From Paenibacillus sp. FSL R5-0623 (GTDB lineage Bacteria; Bacillota; Bacilli; Paenibacillales; Paenibacillaceae): a stretch of DNA of 64,000 nucleotides. Where the stretch lies: positions 4,650,001 through 4,714,000 of the forward strand of contig NZ_CP150233.1 of NCBI RefSeq assembly GCF_037974265.1, given 5' to 3'. Shown in pieces: positions 1 to 8,599 of this stretch; within the stretch, counting starts at the first letter, position 1; the number at the start of each line of letters is the position of its first letter. Both the position numbers and the translations under genes were made by a program. A model generated the notes under the pieces. The model was not told the DNA's origin and searched no databases. It saw nothing but the letters and a program-made list of their open reading frames with translations.

Positions 1-483
1 ATACGTGCAACGTTGAGAGACCTCAGTGGATAAAAGGAAGTAACATGATCCAAAACGCGGAGCAGGTCCATCGGGATGTAACATGACATTGAGTGCCCCA
101 TACTTGGGCCGTTCACTATTGGTTGAGCCATTTATTTGGTACGCTCCGCCAAACATTTTATTCTCCCAAACGTCACGTTCACCGCCTGAAAATGCGGATA
201 CACTTCCATTCGATAAGAAAGTCTCAAACTGACTTTTATAAACTCCCTGCTCAAGTAGTGCTTCAGCCACGCTTTTCATATTCGGATCTAATCGATCTGG
301 GTGAAAGTGTAACGCGATACTTGCATGAGATTTTAGTTTAGTGATAGCATCTTCAAATGTCTTCAGCTCGTTGTTGGACATACGAAGGATTTCCCTAATG
401 GTTTGCTCCGCTTCATTTTTGCGGTTTCTTGCATAATGGGTTACATGCTCTTGAGCTAATTGCTGAGACCTTGATAGTTCCAT
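1..483 (-). CDS. DUF3626 family protein, 3' end cut by window edge
   Basis: The first 161 codons are present; the gene runs off the left edge of the window. It starts at an ATG at 483 preceded by AAAGGA. The N-terminus (MELSRSQQLAQEHVTHYA) is followed by an ALHFHPDR segment and later by HPDGPAPRFGSCYF, which are hallmarks of DUF3626 proteins. That family has no established function; it is widespread in bacteria as single soluble proteins. The plus-strand ORF over the same bases is its shadow. I see no signal peptide or membrane helix in the visible part. The family call rests on remembered motifs, so it is good but not certain. Confidence 0.8.
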   Translation of the reverse strand, partial: MELSRSQQLAQEHVTHYARNRKNEAEQTIREILRMSNNELKTFEDAITKLKSHASIALHFHPDRLDPNMKSVAEALLEQGVYKSQFETFLSNGSVSAFSGGERDVWENKMFGGAYQINGSTNSERPKYGALNVMLHPDGPAPRFGSCYFLLSTEVSQRCTY

Positions 484-538
484 GGGCAGAGGAGTCCTTT
501 CCTTTTTTATAGAATCCTAATGGCGTTTTCCTTGTTTA

Positions 539-821
539 TCATATAGATTGTAGCCTAATACCTCCACCTATCTCTCGTTGGTCTCCCTTCATCTTTTCCA
601 AAAGCTCCACGATAACCTCATCCAACTCCTCGAGCACCTCACTTGGTGTAGGAGATTCCAGTATCCTTACCAAATCCGTCTGTAGCATACTTAGGTGAGA
701 TATAGGTAGTCGATCAATTAATCCAACCAAAATGAAGTACTCCCACTGTTGATCTTGGGTATGCAATACAGCATACGATCAGGATTGAGAGCAATATGAG
801 GACTCGACGAAGGCTGGACAT
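539..821 (-). pseudogene. small exported protein gene broken by a frameshift
   Basis: An ATG at 821 has an excellent AAAGGGG site 8 nt upstream and opens with a signal-peptide-like MSSLRRVLILLSILIVCCIA, but this frame stops after 35 codons (716-714). A second frame, open from 778 to 539, carries the rest of what looks like the protein (QWEYFILVGLIDRLPIS, then an acidic helix LEELDEVIVELLEKM), but has only a TTG at 766 with no ribosome site. Shifting by one base in the 64-nt overlap joins export signal and body into about 93 residues. This is either a decayed gene, a sequencing error, or programmed +1 frameshifting. Product family not recognised. Confidence 0.5.
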
Positions 822-946
822 ATGTAAATCCCCCTTTAATAACACCTCTTTCTAAATTTAACGTTCCATATCAGTTTATTGTTACAAATACAGCTGTCAG
901 CTCACCCTTAACTTCCTGACGGGCTCAGCACGATCAACCCAAATAT

Positions 947-1276
947 TCACTTCTTCCTATCCCTTTTGTACACGGACCTTCCCCAGATCACCAACCCCGC
1001 ACACAACAAGATCACACAATAAGCCCAAACAAACATCATGGCTAGACCTAACCCAATGTTGGCATCCAGGCGCTCATCAAAGATCTCTGTGTATAGCGAA
1101 AAACCGAGTGGCACAGCGCCAATAATGAAAAGTCCAATGGACCATCCACCCCAGCGTTGGAAACCGGACCCCGCACGAGTACTGGAAATTTTGCGAATCC
1201 CTTGAGTCAGTAGCCACCAAATCAGAATAAATAATAGACAAGTTATAAGAATTTTCAGCATATCGTTCAACTGCAT
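947..1276 (-). CDS. small integral membrane protein, unknown function
   Basis: A 109-residue protein with three clear hydrophobic segments at about residues 5-24, 44-62 and 73-98, and a basic C-terminus (YKRDRKK) expected to lie in the cytoplasm. The first helix holds the run LFILIWWLL. No family recognised and no catalytic motif is visible. It stands alone between the broken small gene and the terminator of the ABC exporter; the start is the first ATG, with AGGAGG-like bases upstream (gtaggaggtacacg). Function cannot be inferred from its neighbours. Confidence 0.6.
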   Translation of the reverse strand: MQLNDMLKILITCLLFILIWWLLTQGIRKISSTRAGSGFQRWGGWSIGLFIIGAVPLGFSLYTEIFDERLDANIGLGLAMMFVWAYCVILLCAGLVIWGRSVYKRDRKK

Positions 1277-1424
1277 ATCGTGTACCTCCTACATCTTCAA
1301 GATGATGAACATATCTTACACGTTAAGTGTTCTATTTACTATATTACCCGTTTCCACATCCATGATCACAAATAGACAAAAACACAGCACCCCTGACCCA
1401 CACAATAATCATGAAATAGAAAAA

Positions 1425-1468
1425 AACGCCACCGTCCTGACTCCTTCCAAGTCAAGAACGATAGCGTT
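1425..1468 (-). terminator. rho-independent terminator after the ABC exporter
   Basis: Read on the minus strand, a long imperfect stem (AACGCTATCGTTCTTGAC with GTCAGGACGGTGGCGTT) is followed by a T tract. It lies 45 nt past the stop of the exporter gene and closes the FecCD-exporter transcription unit. Confidence 0.85.
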
Positions 1469-1512
1469 ACTTCTCGTATTTACATTGTTACATCCACATA
1501 GGATAGGATAGG

Positions 1513-3228
1513 TTACGCGCCAAACTGCGCATAGTGAAGGCGGCTGTACACTCCACCTGCTGCGAGTAATTCTTCATGGCGCCCCTGCTCGGTAATCCCT
1601 TGTTCAGCAACGACAATAATGCGGTCTGCATTTTTGATCGTAGCCAATCGGTGAGCAATGACCAGTGTCGTCCGGCCCTCGGATAGCTCAGCAAGGGATT
1701 GCTGAATCGCTGCTTCCGTTTCTGTATCCAGAGCGGATGTGGCTTCATCCAGGATCAGAATTGGCGGATTTTTCAGGAACATACGGGCAATGGACAAACG
1801 CTGTTTCTGTCCACCGGACAGCTTCACACCGCGTTCACCAATTAACGTATCCAATCCTTCCGGCATCGATTGAATCAAAGGTTCCATCTGGGCACGTCTG
1901 GCGGCCATCCAGATTTCTTCTTCGGATGCATCCAGCTTGCCGTAGGCAATATTCTCGCGAATGGTTCCATCGAAAAGGAATACGTCCTGTTGTACAATAC
2001 CAATCTGGCTGCGCAAGGAGTCCAGCGTCATATCCTGTATCTCCTGCCCATCAATCGTGATGCGACCTTCCAGCACATCATAGAATCGTGGCAGCAGACT
2101 GCACAACGTTGTTTTTCCTGCACCCGATGGACCAACGAGAGCCACGGTTTCCCCTGCATGTACATTAAGATCGATACCTTTGAGCACAGGCTCCTGATCC
2201 GAATAACCAAAGGTCACTTGCTCATAACGGATATCTCCACGCAAATGGGATACTGTAACGGCTCCTGGACGATCTTCCACATCCGGTTCCATATCGAGCA
2301 ACTCCGTATAACGTTTGAAGCCTGCAATCCCTTTGGGATACGTCTCAATAACCGAGTTGATCTTCTGGATCGGTGTCAGGAACACATTGGACAACATAAT
2401 AAATGCAATGAACTGACCGTAGGTCATACTGCCTTGAATGACAAACCATGTTCCGCATACCAAGACAAAGAGGGATACCAGCTTCATCAGCATATAACTG
2501 ACAGAGGAGTTCCAGGCCATGATTTTGTATGCAATTAACTTGGTCTGACGGAAACGGCCGTTGTTCACAGCGAATTGTGCTTTTTCATGCTCTTCATTAG
2601 CAAAAGCCTGAACCACACGGATACCTGTGATATTGTTCTCAACACGAGCGTTGAAGTCCGCAATATCACCGAACATTCGACTGAATGCCTTGGACATTTT
2701 GCTACCAAAGTAGAGTGACAGATAAATAATCAACGGTACAATGATAAAGGTTAACACCGCCAGATTTCCGTTAATGCTCATCATGATGCTGAATGCCCCA
2801 ATTAGGGTCATGACCGCGATAAATACATCCTCTGGACCATGATGGGCAATCTCACCAATATCCATCAGATCGTTAGTCATACGGGAGACGAGGTGTCCTG
2901 TTTTGGTATTATCGAAGAAACGGAACGATAACTTCTGCACATGATTGAACAGACTTTTACGCATATCCGTCTCAATGTTAATACCCAGCTTGTGTCCCCA
3001 ATAGGTAACCACGAAGTTCAAAAATGAATTCAATAAGTAGATGCCGAGCAATGCCAGACATGCCCATAGAATCCAGTCCCAGCGACCTCCTGGCAGCAGA
3101 TCATCGACTACCCGGTTGACCGCCAGTGGAAAAGCCAGCTCGAGCAAGGCGACCAGAATCGCACAGCTAAAGTCAAGAATAAAGAGCTTTTTGTAAGGCC
3201 TATAATAGGCAAAGAAACGGCGGAGCAT
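1513..3228 (-). CDS. ABC exporter, fused permease and ATPase (MdlB/BmrA type)
   Basis: A 571-residue half-transporter that must dimerise in the membrane. Residues 1-310 are a six-helix type-I exporter domain. The ATPase follows with Walker A GPSGAGKTT, Q-loop, signature LSGGQKQR, Walker B ILILDEATSALD and switch histidine IAHRL. ATP drives export of an unknown substrate, commonly a drug, lipid or peptide. The start ATG has GGAGG 10 nt upstream. It lies 44 bp after the second FecCD permease with no terminator between, so it is probably co-transcribed under the Fur-box at 5443. This suggests an iron-linked export role such as siderophore release, which is inference only. Confidence 0.9.
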   Translation of the reverse strand: MLRRFFAYYRPYKKLFILDFSCAILVALLELAFPLAVNRVVDDLLPGGRWDWILWACLALLGIYLLNSFLNFVVTYWGHKLGINIETDMRKSLFNHVQKLSFRFFDNTKTGHLVSRMTNDLMDIGEIAHHGPEDVFIAVMTLIGAFSIMMSINGNLAVLTFIIVPLIIYLSLYFGSKMSKAFSRMFGDIADFNARVENNITGIRVVQAFANEEHEKAQFAVNNGRFRQTKLIAYKIMAWNSSVSYMLMKLVSLFVLVCGTWFVIQGSMTYGQFIAFIMLSNVFLTPIQKINSVIETYPKGIAGFKRYTELLDMEPDVEDRPGAVTVSHLRGDIRYEQVTFGYSDQEPVLKGIDLNVHAGETVALVGPSGAGKTTLCSLLPRFYDVLEGRITIDGQEIQDMTLDSLRSQIGIVQQDVFLFDGTIRENIAYGKLDASEEEIWMAARRAQMEPLIQSMPEGLDTLIGERGVKLSGGQKQRLSIARMFLKNPPILILDEATSALDTETEAAIQQSLAELSEGRTTLVIAHRLATIKNADRIIVVAEQGITEQGRHEELLAAGGVYSRLHYAQFGA

Positions 3229-3272
3229 GGACTGAAGTCCTCCTTATGCAATCACACAACGATGATTACGTT

Positions 3273-4304
3273 CTATTTCGTCTTGCTTAAGAGGTACAGG
3301 AAGTATGGCGCACCAATAATGGCAACCAGGATCCCCGCAGGAATCTCCGAAGGCTGTAGGATGACACGACCGAGCGTATCTGCAACCAGTACGAGCAATG
3401 AACCGATCAGTGCAGATGCGGGTAACAGGAATTGATGTTTTGGACCCACCAGACGACGCGCCAAATGCGGTCCGATCAGACCAACAAAACCGATCCCCCC
3501 ACTCACAGATACACATGAGCCGGCAAGTCCTACCGCAGCCGCAAGCAAAATCAGTCGCTCACGCTCAACCGGAGTCCCGAGTCCACTTGCAGTCTGGTCC
3601 CCCAGATTCAGTACGTTCAATACACGTGCCTTATACAGAACAAGCGGGACAAGAATAATAAGAAACGGTAACAATGCCGTTACAAATTTCCAGTTCGAAC
3701 CCCAGATGCTGCCTGCCATCCAGGTAGCTACAAATTGATACTTTTCCGGACTAAGCCGTAATGTAAGCACGATCATGGCAGAACTGATTCCCGCCGCTAC
3801 CCCGATCCCCGTAAGCAACATACGCGTAGGCAGGATACCCTCTCCTTTTTTGTAAGAGAGAATGTAGATCAGAAATGCAGCAAAACCAGAACCGATCAGG
3901 GCCAGAATTGGCAAAAGAAATACCGGCGCTGCTGTCGTTGTCGGGAAAAAGGAAACAAATAACATGACGACCAGACCAGCACCTGCATTAATTCCGAGGA
4001 TCCCCGGATCTGCCAGCGCATTCCGAGATACTCCCTGCAAAATACAACCAGATAATGCAAGTCCGGCCCCGACCAGCACCGAAATCACAATACGTGGCAG
4101 ACGGAATTCAAACAGGATCAATTCCTGTTTCGCCGTGCCTCCACCAAACAGGGTTCGCATCACCTCAAGCGGCGAAAGCTTGGTAAAACCTGTGTTCATG
4201 CTCACCACAAAAGCCGTAATAATTAATAGGGCAAGCACAATGAGGACAATCGTACTCTTGGTTCTCTTCTTGCGCTCTGCTCCAACTATTGTTGAGGATT
4301 CCAT
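3273..4304 (-). CDS. FecCD-family iron-siderophore ABC permease (second subunit)
   Basis: A 343-residue polytopic permease of the BtuC/FecCD family, the membrane channel half of a ferric-siderophore importer. The conserved loop (RLPRIVISVLVGAGLALSG, then NALADPGILGINAGAG) and the late GLIGPHLARRLVG segment that contacts the ATPase are present. Length matches B. subtilis YfhA and FeuC. It starts 2 nt after the stop of the upstream permease with AAAGGAGG before its ATG, so the two are translated together and likely pair as a heterodimer. No binding protein or ATPase is encoded next to it. As in B. subtilis, a shared ATPase such as YusV may serve it. Confidence 0.9.
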   Translation of the reverse strand: MESSTIVGAERKKRTKSTIVLIVLALLIITAFVVSMNTGFTKLSPLEVMRTLFGGGTAKQELILFEFRLPRIVISVLVGAGLALSGCILQGVSRNALADPGILGINAGAGLVVMLFVSFFPTTTAAPVFLLPILALIGSGFAAFLIYILSYKKGEGILPTRMLLTGIGVAAGISSAMIVLTLRLSPEKYQFVATWMAGSIWGSNWKFVTALLPFLIILVPLVLYKARVLNVLNLGDQTASGLGTPVERERLILLAAAVGLAGSCVSVSGGIGFVGLIGPHLARRLVGPKHQFLLPASALIGSLLVLVADTLGRVILQPSEIPAGILVAIIGAPYFLYLLSKTK

Positions 4305-4306
4305 CG

Positions 4307-5362
4307 TTACAGAGTCCTCCTTTCTTTACGCGCCAGATACAGGAAGAATGGTACCCCGATGAGGGCAACCAATGCGCCAATTGGCGTCTCGTACGGCGGG
4401 TTAATCATACGTGCAGCCAGATCCGCAAATACAAGCAACAGACTGCCCATCACAGCGGAACATGGAATAATCCAACGATAATCGACCCCAACCAGCTTCC
4501 GCGTGAGATGGGGAATAATAAGTCCAACAAAACCGACTGCACCCACCACGGACACAGCCGTACCCGCGAGAATCAGTACAACAATCAGGCCTATGAGCTT
4601 GATCAACCCAGTACGTTGCCCCAAGCCCACCGCAATATCTTCTCCGAGACTAAGCAGAGTAATGGAACGGGAGATGAGAAGACCTGCGATCAGTGCCGCG
4701 AGTACCCATGGGAACATGACCTCAAGTTGAGACCACTTCGTTCCAGCTACACCTCCGGCTGTCCAAAAAGCCAGATCTTGTCCAATTCTGAAATACAATG
4801 CAATCCCTTCACTAAGTGCCGACAACATCGCTGATACAGCCGCACCTGCAAGTACAAGGCGTAGTGGTGTAAGGCCTGATTTGGAAGCTGCACCAAAACC
4901 ATATACCAACAGGACACCAAGCCCTGCTCCAAGGAAGGAATACATGATGATATACATAAATGGCAAGCCAGGGAAGAAGGCAAAACACACTGCAAGTGCA
5001 AATCCAGCTCCCGCATTCAACCCAAGCAGACCTGAATCGGCCAGCGGGTTACGAGTCATGCCCTGCATGATCGCACCAGCTACAGCGAAACATGCACCAA
5101 CCATTGCTCCTCCAAGGATACGTGGTAACCGAATCTCCCATATGATCTGATGTGGTGTCAGCTCAGGATTGAAATCAAAGATAGCCTTCCAGACTACACT
5201 AAGCTTGATATCAGCAGCGCCAAAAGAAATGGACAACGCCATACCCAGAGCGAGTAGCAAAACTCCCCCTGTAAGAATAAGTGTGGCTGCCCACGGACGA
5301 GTGTGTATCTTAGCTGTGGGTGAATCCGGATTATGTTTTTCTGGTGAAGCTTGTGAACTCAT
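4307..5362 (-). CDS. FecCD-family iron-siderophore ABC permease (first subunit)
   Basis: A 351-residue FecCD permease with a cytoplasmic N-terminal tail of about 25 residues followed by about ten helices. Family signatures are RLPRILGGAMVGACFAVAG, MTRNPLADSGLLGLNAGAG and GLIIPHLTRKLVG. It forms the first gene of a Fur-regulated unit: a Fur-box lies 80 bp upstream. Its ATG overlaps the stop of a 16-codon upstream reading frame (ATGA), which suggests translational coupling. Resembles YfiZ and FeuB of B. subtilis. The substrate cannot be read from the sequence. Confidence 0.9.
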   Translation of the reverse strand: MSSQASPEKHNPDSPTAKIHTRPWAATLILTGGVLLLALGMALSISFGAADIKLSVVWKAIFDFNPELTPHQIIWEIRLPRILGGAMVGACFAVAGAIMQGMTRNPLADSGLLGLNAGAGFALAVCFAFFPGLPFMYIIMYSFLGAGLGVLLVYGFGAASKSGLTPLRLVLAGAAVSAMLSALSEGIALYFRIGQDLAFWTAGGVAGTKWSQLEVMFPWVLAALIAGLLISRSITLLSLGEDIAVGLGQRTGLIKLIGLIVVLILAGTAVSVVGAVGFVGLIIPHLTRKLVGVDYRWIIPCSAVMGSLLLVFADLAARMINPPYETPIGALVALIGVPFFLYLARKERRTL

Positions 5363-5409
5363 ACGCGCCCACCCTCGTTATGAGTGGAACTGCTCAAACC
5401 TATGTACAT
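5359..5409 (-). CDS. possible 16-residue leader peptide coupled to the permease gene
   Basis: A short frame MYIGLSSSTHNEGGRV begins 13 nt after the start of a strong AGAGGTGA site and ends with a TGA that overlaps the ATG of the permease gene. The permease also has its own weaker site (GAGGGTGGG) inside this frame. The arrangement is what one expects of a translated leader that couples or tunes permease translation. Whether it is translated is unknown. Confidence 0.4.
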   Translation of the reverse strand: MYIGLSSSTHNEGGRV

Positions 5410-5442
5410 AACAATCACCTCTCTATAAATACCGAACTTTAA

Positions 5443-5465
5443 TGATAATGATATTGATTCTCATT
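5443..5465 (-). promoter_or_regulatory. Fur box of the siderophore permease operon
   Basis: The sequence TGATAATGATATTGATTCTC followed by ATT closely matches the Fur operator (repeats of GATAAT / ATTATC in 7-1-7 arrangement). It is placed just upstream of the first permease, so iron repression is expected. A matching -10 region could be the AT-rich stretch at about 5422-5430. Confidence 0.8.
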
Positions 5466-5564
5466 CCCATAGACCATTGTAAGTGAATCCACGGGCGCTG
5501 GCAATGGACAAATAGGACATGTTTATTGCATATATGAAGATTTGCACACAATTTTACACGTAAA

Positions 5565-5602
5565 AAGGCTGCGCAAGAGCCAAAAAGCTCGAACACAGCC
5601 TT
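5565..5602 (-). terminator. terminator after the glycerophosphodiesterase gene
   Basis: On the minus strand AAGGCTG ... CAGCCTT with an inner GAGC/GCTC stem is followed by TTTTTA, about 40 nt downstream of the stop codon. Confidence 0.85.
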
Positions 5603-5640
5603 ATCATTGCATATGTAGAACATGTAAAATACAGACTCGT

Positions 5641-6378
5641 TTAACGGGCATGTACCGTAAGTAAGGATGCCAGGACATCAGGAACATCAGTAATGATCCC
5701 TTGCACACCCATGTCAATCATGACCTGCATCTCGGCAGGATCATTCACCGTAAATGGATAGGTAACAACGCCAATTGCCAGTGCAGCAGCAACATCTTCT
5801 TGTGTGACCGCCAGCTTGTAGGGATGAAGGCCTGAAGCTTCGAGTTTGGCTGCATAATCATAGGGGCGGTACAACTTTTCCATATATAGAAGTGCTGTAC
5901 GAATCTCCGGGGCAAGACGTTTACATTTCACGAGCGAACTATGATTGAAGCTGGACAGCACGACCTGTTGCTCCAGATTCCAGTCCCGGATCGCCTGTAT
6001 AACCTTCTCTTCCATCCCCTTATAACTCACAATACCATTTTTCAATTCCAGATTAAGCAGGGTTCCTTTCCCCTGTACCAGCTTAAATAACTCCTCCAGA
6101 GAAGGAATACGTTCGCCGGCAAAATCAGCATGGAACCAGGACCCGGCATCCCGTGTGCGCAATTCATCGTAAGTCGTATCCTTAACCCAACCTTCTGCGC
6201 CGCCAGTTCGACTTAACGTCTCATCATGAATCAGTACCAGTCTGCCATCACTCGTCATCTGCACATCGGTCTCGATCCCTGTCGCTCCAAGCTCCAGACT
6301 CCGTTCAAATGCGCTCATCGTATTCTCCGGGCATACGGCAGATGCACCACGATGGGCAATAATCTCCATGTTCCTCAT
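5641..6378 (-). CDS. glycerophosphodiester phosphodiesterase (UgpQ/GlpQ family)
   Basis: A 245-residue cytosolic enzyme of the GDPD TIM-barrel family, hydrolysing glycerophosphodiesters from phospholipid turnover to glycerol-3-phosphate plus an alcohol. The catalytic N-terminus IIAHRGASAVCPENT supplies the conserved His-Arg and Glu, ETDVQ the metal-binding Glu/Asp, and LIHDETLSRT the second catalytic His. There is no signal peptide, unlike secreted GlpQ. I place the start at ATG 6378 because AGGAGG lies 7 nt before it; an in-frame ATG at 6399 has no site. It appears to be a single-gene unit with its own terminator. Confidence 0.9.
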   Translation of the reverse strand: MRNMEIIAHRGASAVCPENTMSAFERSLELGATGIETDVQMTSDGRLVLIHDETLSRTGGAEGWVKDTTYDELRTRDAGSWFHADFAGERIPSLEELFKLVQGKGTLLNLELKNGIVSYKGMEEKVIQAIRDWNLEQQVVLSSFNHSSLVKCKRLAPEIRTALLYMEKLYRPYDYAAKLEASGLHPYKLAVTQEDVAAALAIGVVTYPFTVNDPAEMQVMIDMGVQGIITDVPDVLASLLTVHAR

Positions 6379-6609
6379 TCCAGCGCCTCCTGTGTTCAAG
6401 CTTCACTCTATGACCCTTACTATAAACACGGTTTGTTAGACCTGTATTAACAGAGCGTATAATGGGTTACCTACTTCGCTAATACTAGCGACCGGGCCCA
6501 ACATCTAACGGGCTGGGGATTCACTCATTTTTGCGAACTCAATCTGAAAATCGACATAACATAGTATGAACGATGGAAGCACTGAACTCCGTTATAAGGA
6601 GGTTGACTA

Positions 6610-6876
6610 TTGAATCCCTCAAAGAAAAAATCGATACCTACGCGTCCTCACACATCCCAGTTACAGTCGGCTTCCAGGCTTTCCAGAACATCTGTCCATA
6701 TCAAAAACAAATCCGGCAAGACGGCTAATCAGCGTTCTCTTAACTCCACTTCATCCAGTACACTGGATCAGCTGGCTATTGTTGCAGCAATACTCTCCTT
6801 AATTGCAGCCGCCATCGGGCTATATATCGCCTGGAAATCGTTAAGTGTTCCGGATCAAACTGCTGTTGTGGTGTAA
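6610..6876 (+). CDS. small single-span membrane protein, unknown
   Basis: An 88-residue protein starting at TTG with AAGGAGGT 7 nt upstream. The first 55 residues are basic and rich in Ser, Lys and Thr and look disordered. One transmembrane helix (about 56-75, IVAAILSLIAAAIGLYIA) follows, and the C-terminal tail is short. It has its own terminator. No family recognised. The basic N-terminus is predicted to be cytoplasmic and could bind nucleic acid or a partner at the membrane. Confidence 0.65.
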   Translation: MNPSKKKSIPTRPHTSQLQSASRLSRTSVHIKNKSGKTANQRSLNSTSSSTLDQLAIVAAILSLIAAAIGLYIAWKSLSVPDQTAVVV

Positions 6877-6914
6877 ACCGCTTGTTGCGCAGCTACTGGC
6901 TCAGGAGGCTCTCT

Positions 6915-6942
6915 CCTGCTTCTGACCTTATTCAGGGGCAGG
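6915..6942 (+). terminator. terminator after the small membrane protein gene
   Basis: CCTGCTTCTGA pairs over 11 bp (with G-T pairs) with TTCAGGGGCAGG and is followed by TTTTTGCTTTTT. Confidence 0.85.
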
Positions 6943-7094
6943 TTTTTGCTTTTTCAATCAGTTAACGTATGATGGAAACGTCAAAAAACCGTTCCCCTGA
7001 AACGCCGGGATATACCGACGTCTCTTTGGAAAGGTCATTTTTTATTCGGGCGCTGCCTCTGCATCATGATCCTCGGCCCGGGATACTGACCGAA

Positions 7095-7223
7095 TTACAG
7101 AATGAATGTGCGAGAGATAATAACCAACAGAATGAACAATACCAGAATTGCACCTGTCGATGTCCATGCTCCACCACTGAAGCCTCCGCCGTATCCGTAA
7201 CCTGTGCCTTTGAGTTCGCTCAT
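7095..7223 (-). CDS. YjcZ-family sporulation micro-protein
   Basis: A 42-residue protein, MSELKGTGYGYGGGF then WTSTGAILVLFILLVIISR, ending FIL. The Gly/Tyr-rich head followed by one hydrophobic helix with FILLVII is the signature of the YjcZ/sporulation-associated micro-protein family found in Bacillales spores. AGAGGGGAG lies before the ATG. Too short for usual ORF calling. A second member is at 20768-20890. The exact role in spores is not known. Confidence 0.9.
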   Translation of the reverse strand: MSELKGTGYGYGGGFSGGAWTSTGAILVLFILLVIISRTFIL

Positions 7224-7343
7224 GAGTGACACTCCCCTCTTCACTAAAGTACACTATAGACTATGTCCGATAGCGCAACTTGCTTGGGCAGATCGAAAAT
7301 TCTCCCGAGGAACGATTGGGTACAGGCCCGTCATCTTATGCAC

Positions 7344-7928
7344 TCATTTCCCGTTGAGTTGTGACCACTTCTGAGTCAGCTCTGCTGGAATATAGGATGA
7401 CATTTGTTTGATCAGTTCAGCCGGATCAGATTCCAGACTCCACAGACTGAGATGTGAAGTGTTGGAGAATCCTTCCTGTACGCTATGTTCTACCATCTTC
7501 ATCAGCGGTCCATAATATCCGTTGACATTTAATAAGCCAACAGGCTTACGATGAATACCGATCTGTGCCCAGCACAGTACCTCGAATAGTTCTTCAAATG
7601 TACCCATACCTCCGGGAAGTGCAATGAATCCATCGGATAATTCGGCCATCGTAGCCTTCCGTTCATGCATGGTTCCCACTTCAATCAGTTGTGTGAGCCC
7701 TCCATGAACAACCTCGCCCCGGAACAATCCGGTAGGCATAACCCCGATAACCTCTCCCCCTCGCTCAAGAGCAGCATCGGCTACTGCACCCATCAGCCCC
7801 ATGCAAGAACCACCATAAACCAGCGCATACCCACTATCGGCAATCTGTTTGCCAAGTTGAACAGCCTTCTCTGTATAATCGGGGTGATTTCCCGGATTGG
7901 AGCCTGCAAAAACAGCTATACGTTTCAT
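7344..7928 (-). CDS. LOG-family protein (TIGR00730 Rossmann fold)
   Basis: A 194-residue protein of the LOG family, often mis-annotated as lysine decarboxylase. Family members hydrolyse nucleoside 5'-monophosphates to free base and ribose 5-phosphate (cytokinin activation in plants). The Rossmann start MKRIAVFAGSNPG, the YGGSCMGLMG loop and the signature PGGMGTFEELFE are complete, and the Arg/Glu of the active site are present. B. subtilis YvdD is the nearest known relative. It is a stand-alone gene; the bacterial substrate is unclear. Confidence 0.9.
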   Translation of the reverse strand: MKRIAVFAGSNPGNHPDYTEKAVQLGKQIADSGYALVYGGSCMGLMGAVADAALERGGEVIGVMPTGLFRGEVVHGGLTQLIEVGTMHERKATMAELSDGFIALPGGMGTFEELFEVLCWAQIGIHRKPVGLLNVNGYYGPLMKMVEHSVQEGFSNTSHLSLWSLESDPAELIKQMSSYIPAELTQKWSQLNGK

Positions 7929-8025
7929 TGGGTTTCACTCCTTCTCATGATCTATTTTAATAGTATACAACATGAATGTAATGGGTATGTACAACAGGTT
8001 AACAGAACCAATGGACAAAAAAAAA

Positions 8026-8049
8026 CCCGACCGTTTGCAGCCGGCCGGG
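8026..8049 (-). terminator. terminator of the ung operon
   Basis: On the minus strand CCCGGCCG and CGGTCGGG form an 8-bp stem with a 9-nt loop, followed by a run of T residues (8016-8025). Confidence 0.9.
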
Positions 8050-8160
8050 CTCCCATTTCAATACACATCAATTTAGAAGGGGTTGTTATTACCTAATATA
8101 CAGACCAAACATTAAATCCATATGATCTTTGCATGAAATGAATATTAAATCTTCGTATAA

Positions 8161-8580
8161 TTAACGTATCCCACGGCGTGAACGTACAACAAACATATGC
8201 TTGTCTTTACGAAGAACCCGACCATCTGCAAGTTCAACCTGATCCTCGTCATGACGCAGAATCGTCGTGGATAACGCTACAATTTTGGCCCGGCGCCAGA
8301 TCATCACCTGTGACTTGAAATAGATCGCATTTTCGAACTGAATCGCCTTTTTCATCACATATCCAACCTTGTGCACTTCAGAACGTGCTTTCTTTAAGGG
8401 AAGACTCTCTTCGGGAAGAGGCCTGATCATTGCGATATTGTCAAACGATACCTTAATCCGTTTCGGTCCGATCCGTACACATTCCGCTTCTTCATCCCAC
8501 TCGACCAGCGTTCCCTTCAATGGCTCCCGTATGCCTGTTGCACGATATACCGCTACTTTTCGTCCTATCCAATGTCGCAA
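8161..8580 (-). CDS. conserved hypothetical protein in operon with ung
   Basis: A 139-residue basic soluble protein, no family recognised. I choose the TTG at 8580 because GGAGG lies 8 nt upstream; in-frame ATGs further up overlap ung and lack a site. The pattern of the first half (RKVAVYRATG, then GTLVEWDEEAECVRIG) looks like a small beta-barrel fold that binds a ligand or RNA, which is inference. The C-terminal part is also beta-rich and ends in a basic VVRSRRGIR. It begins 19 nt after the ung stop codon, so the two are co-transcribed. Confidence 0.7.
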   Translation of the reverse strand: MRHWIGRKVAVYRATGIREPLKGTLVEWDEEAECVRIGPKRIKVSFDNIAMIRPLPEESLPLKKARSEVHKVGYVMKKAIQFENAIYFKSQVMIWRRAKIVALSTTILRHDEDQVELADGRVLRKDKHMFVVRSRRGIR

Positions 8581-8599
8581 TGTTCTCACCTCCATCTGT

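Noticed and set aside
1302..1511. Plus-strand ORF of 69 codons with a hydrophobic start
   Set aside because: It spans the terminator of the ABC exporter and has no ribosome site.
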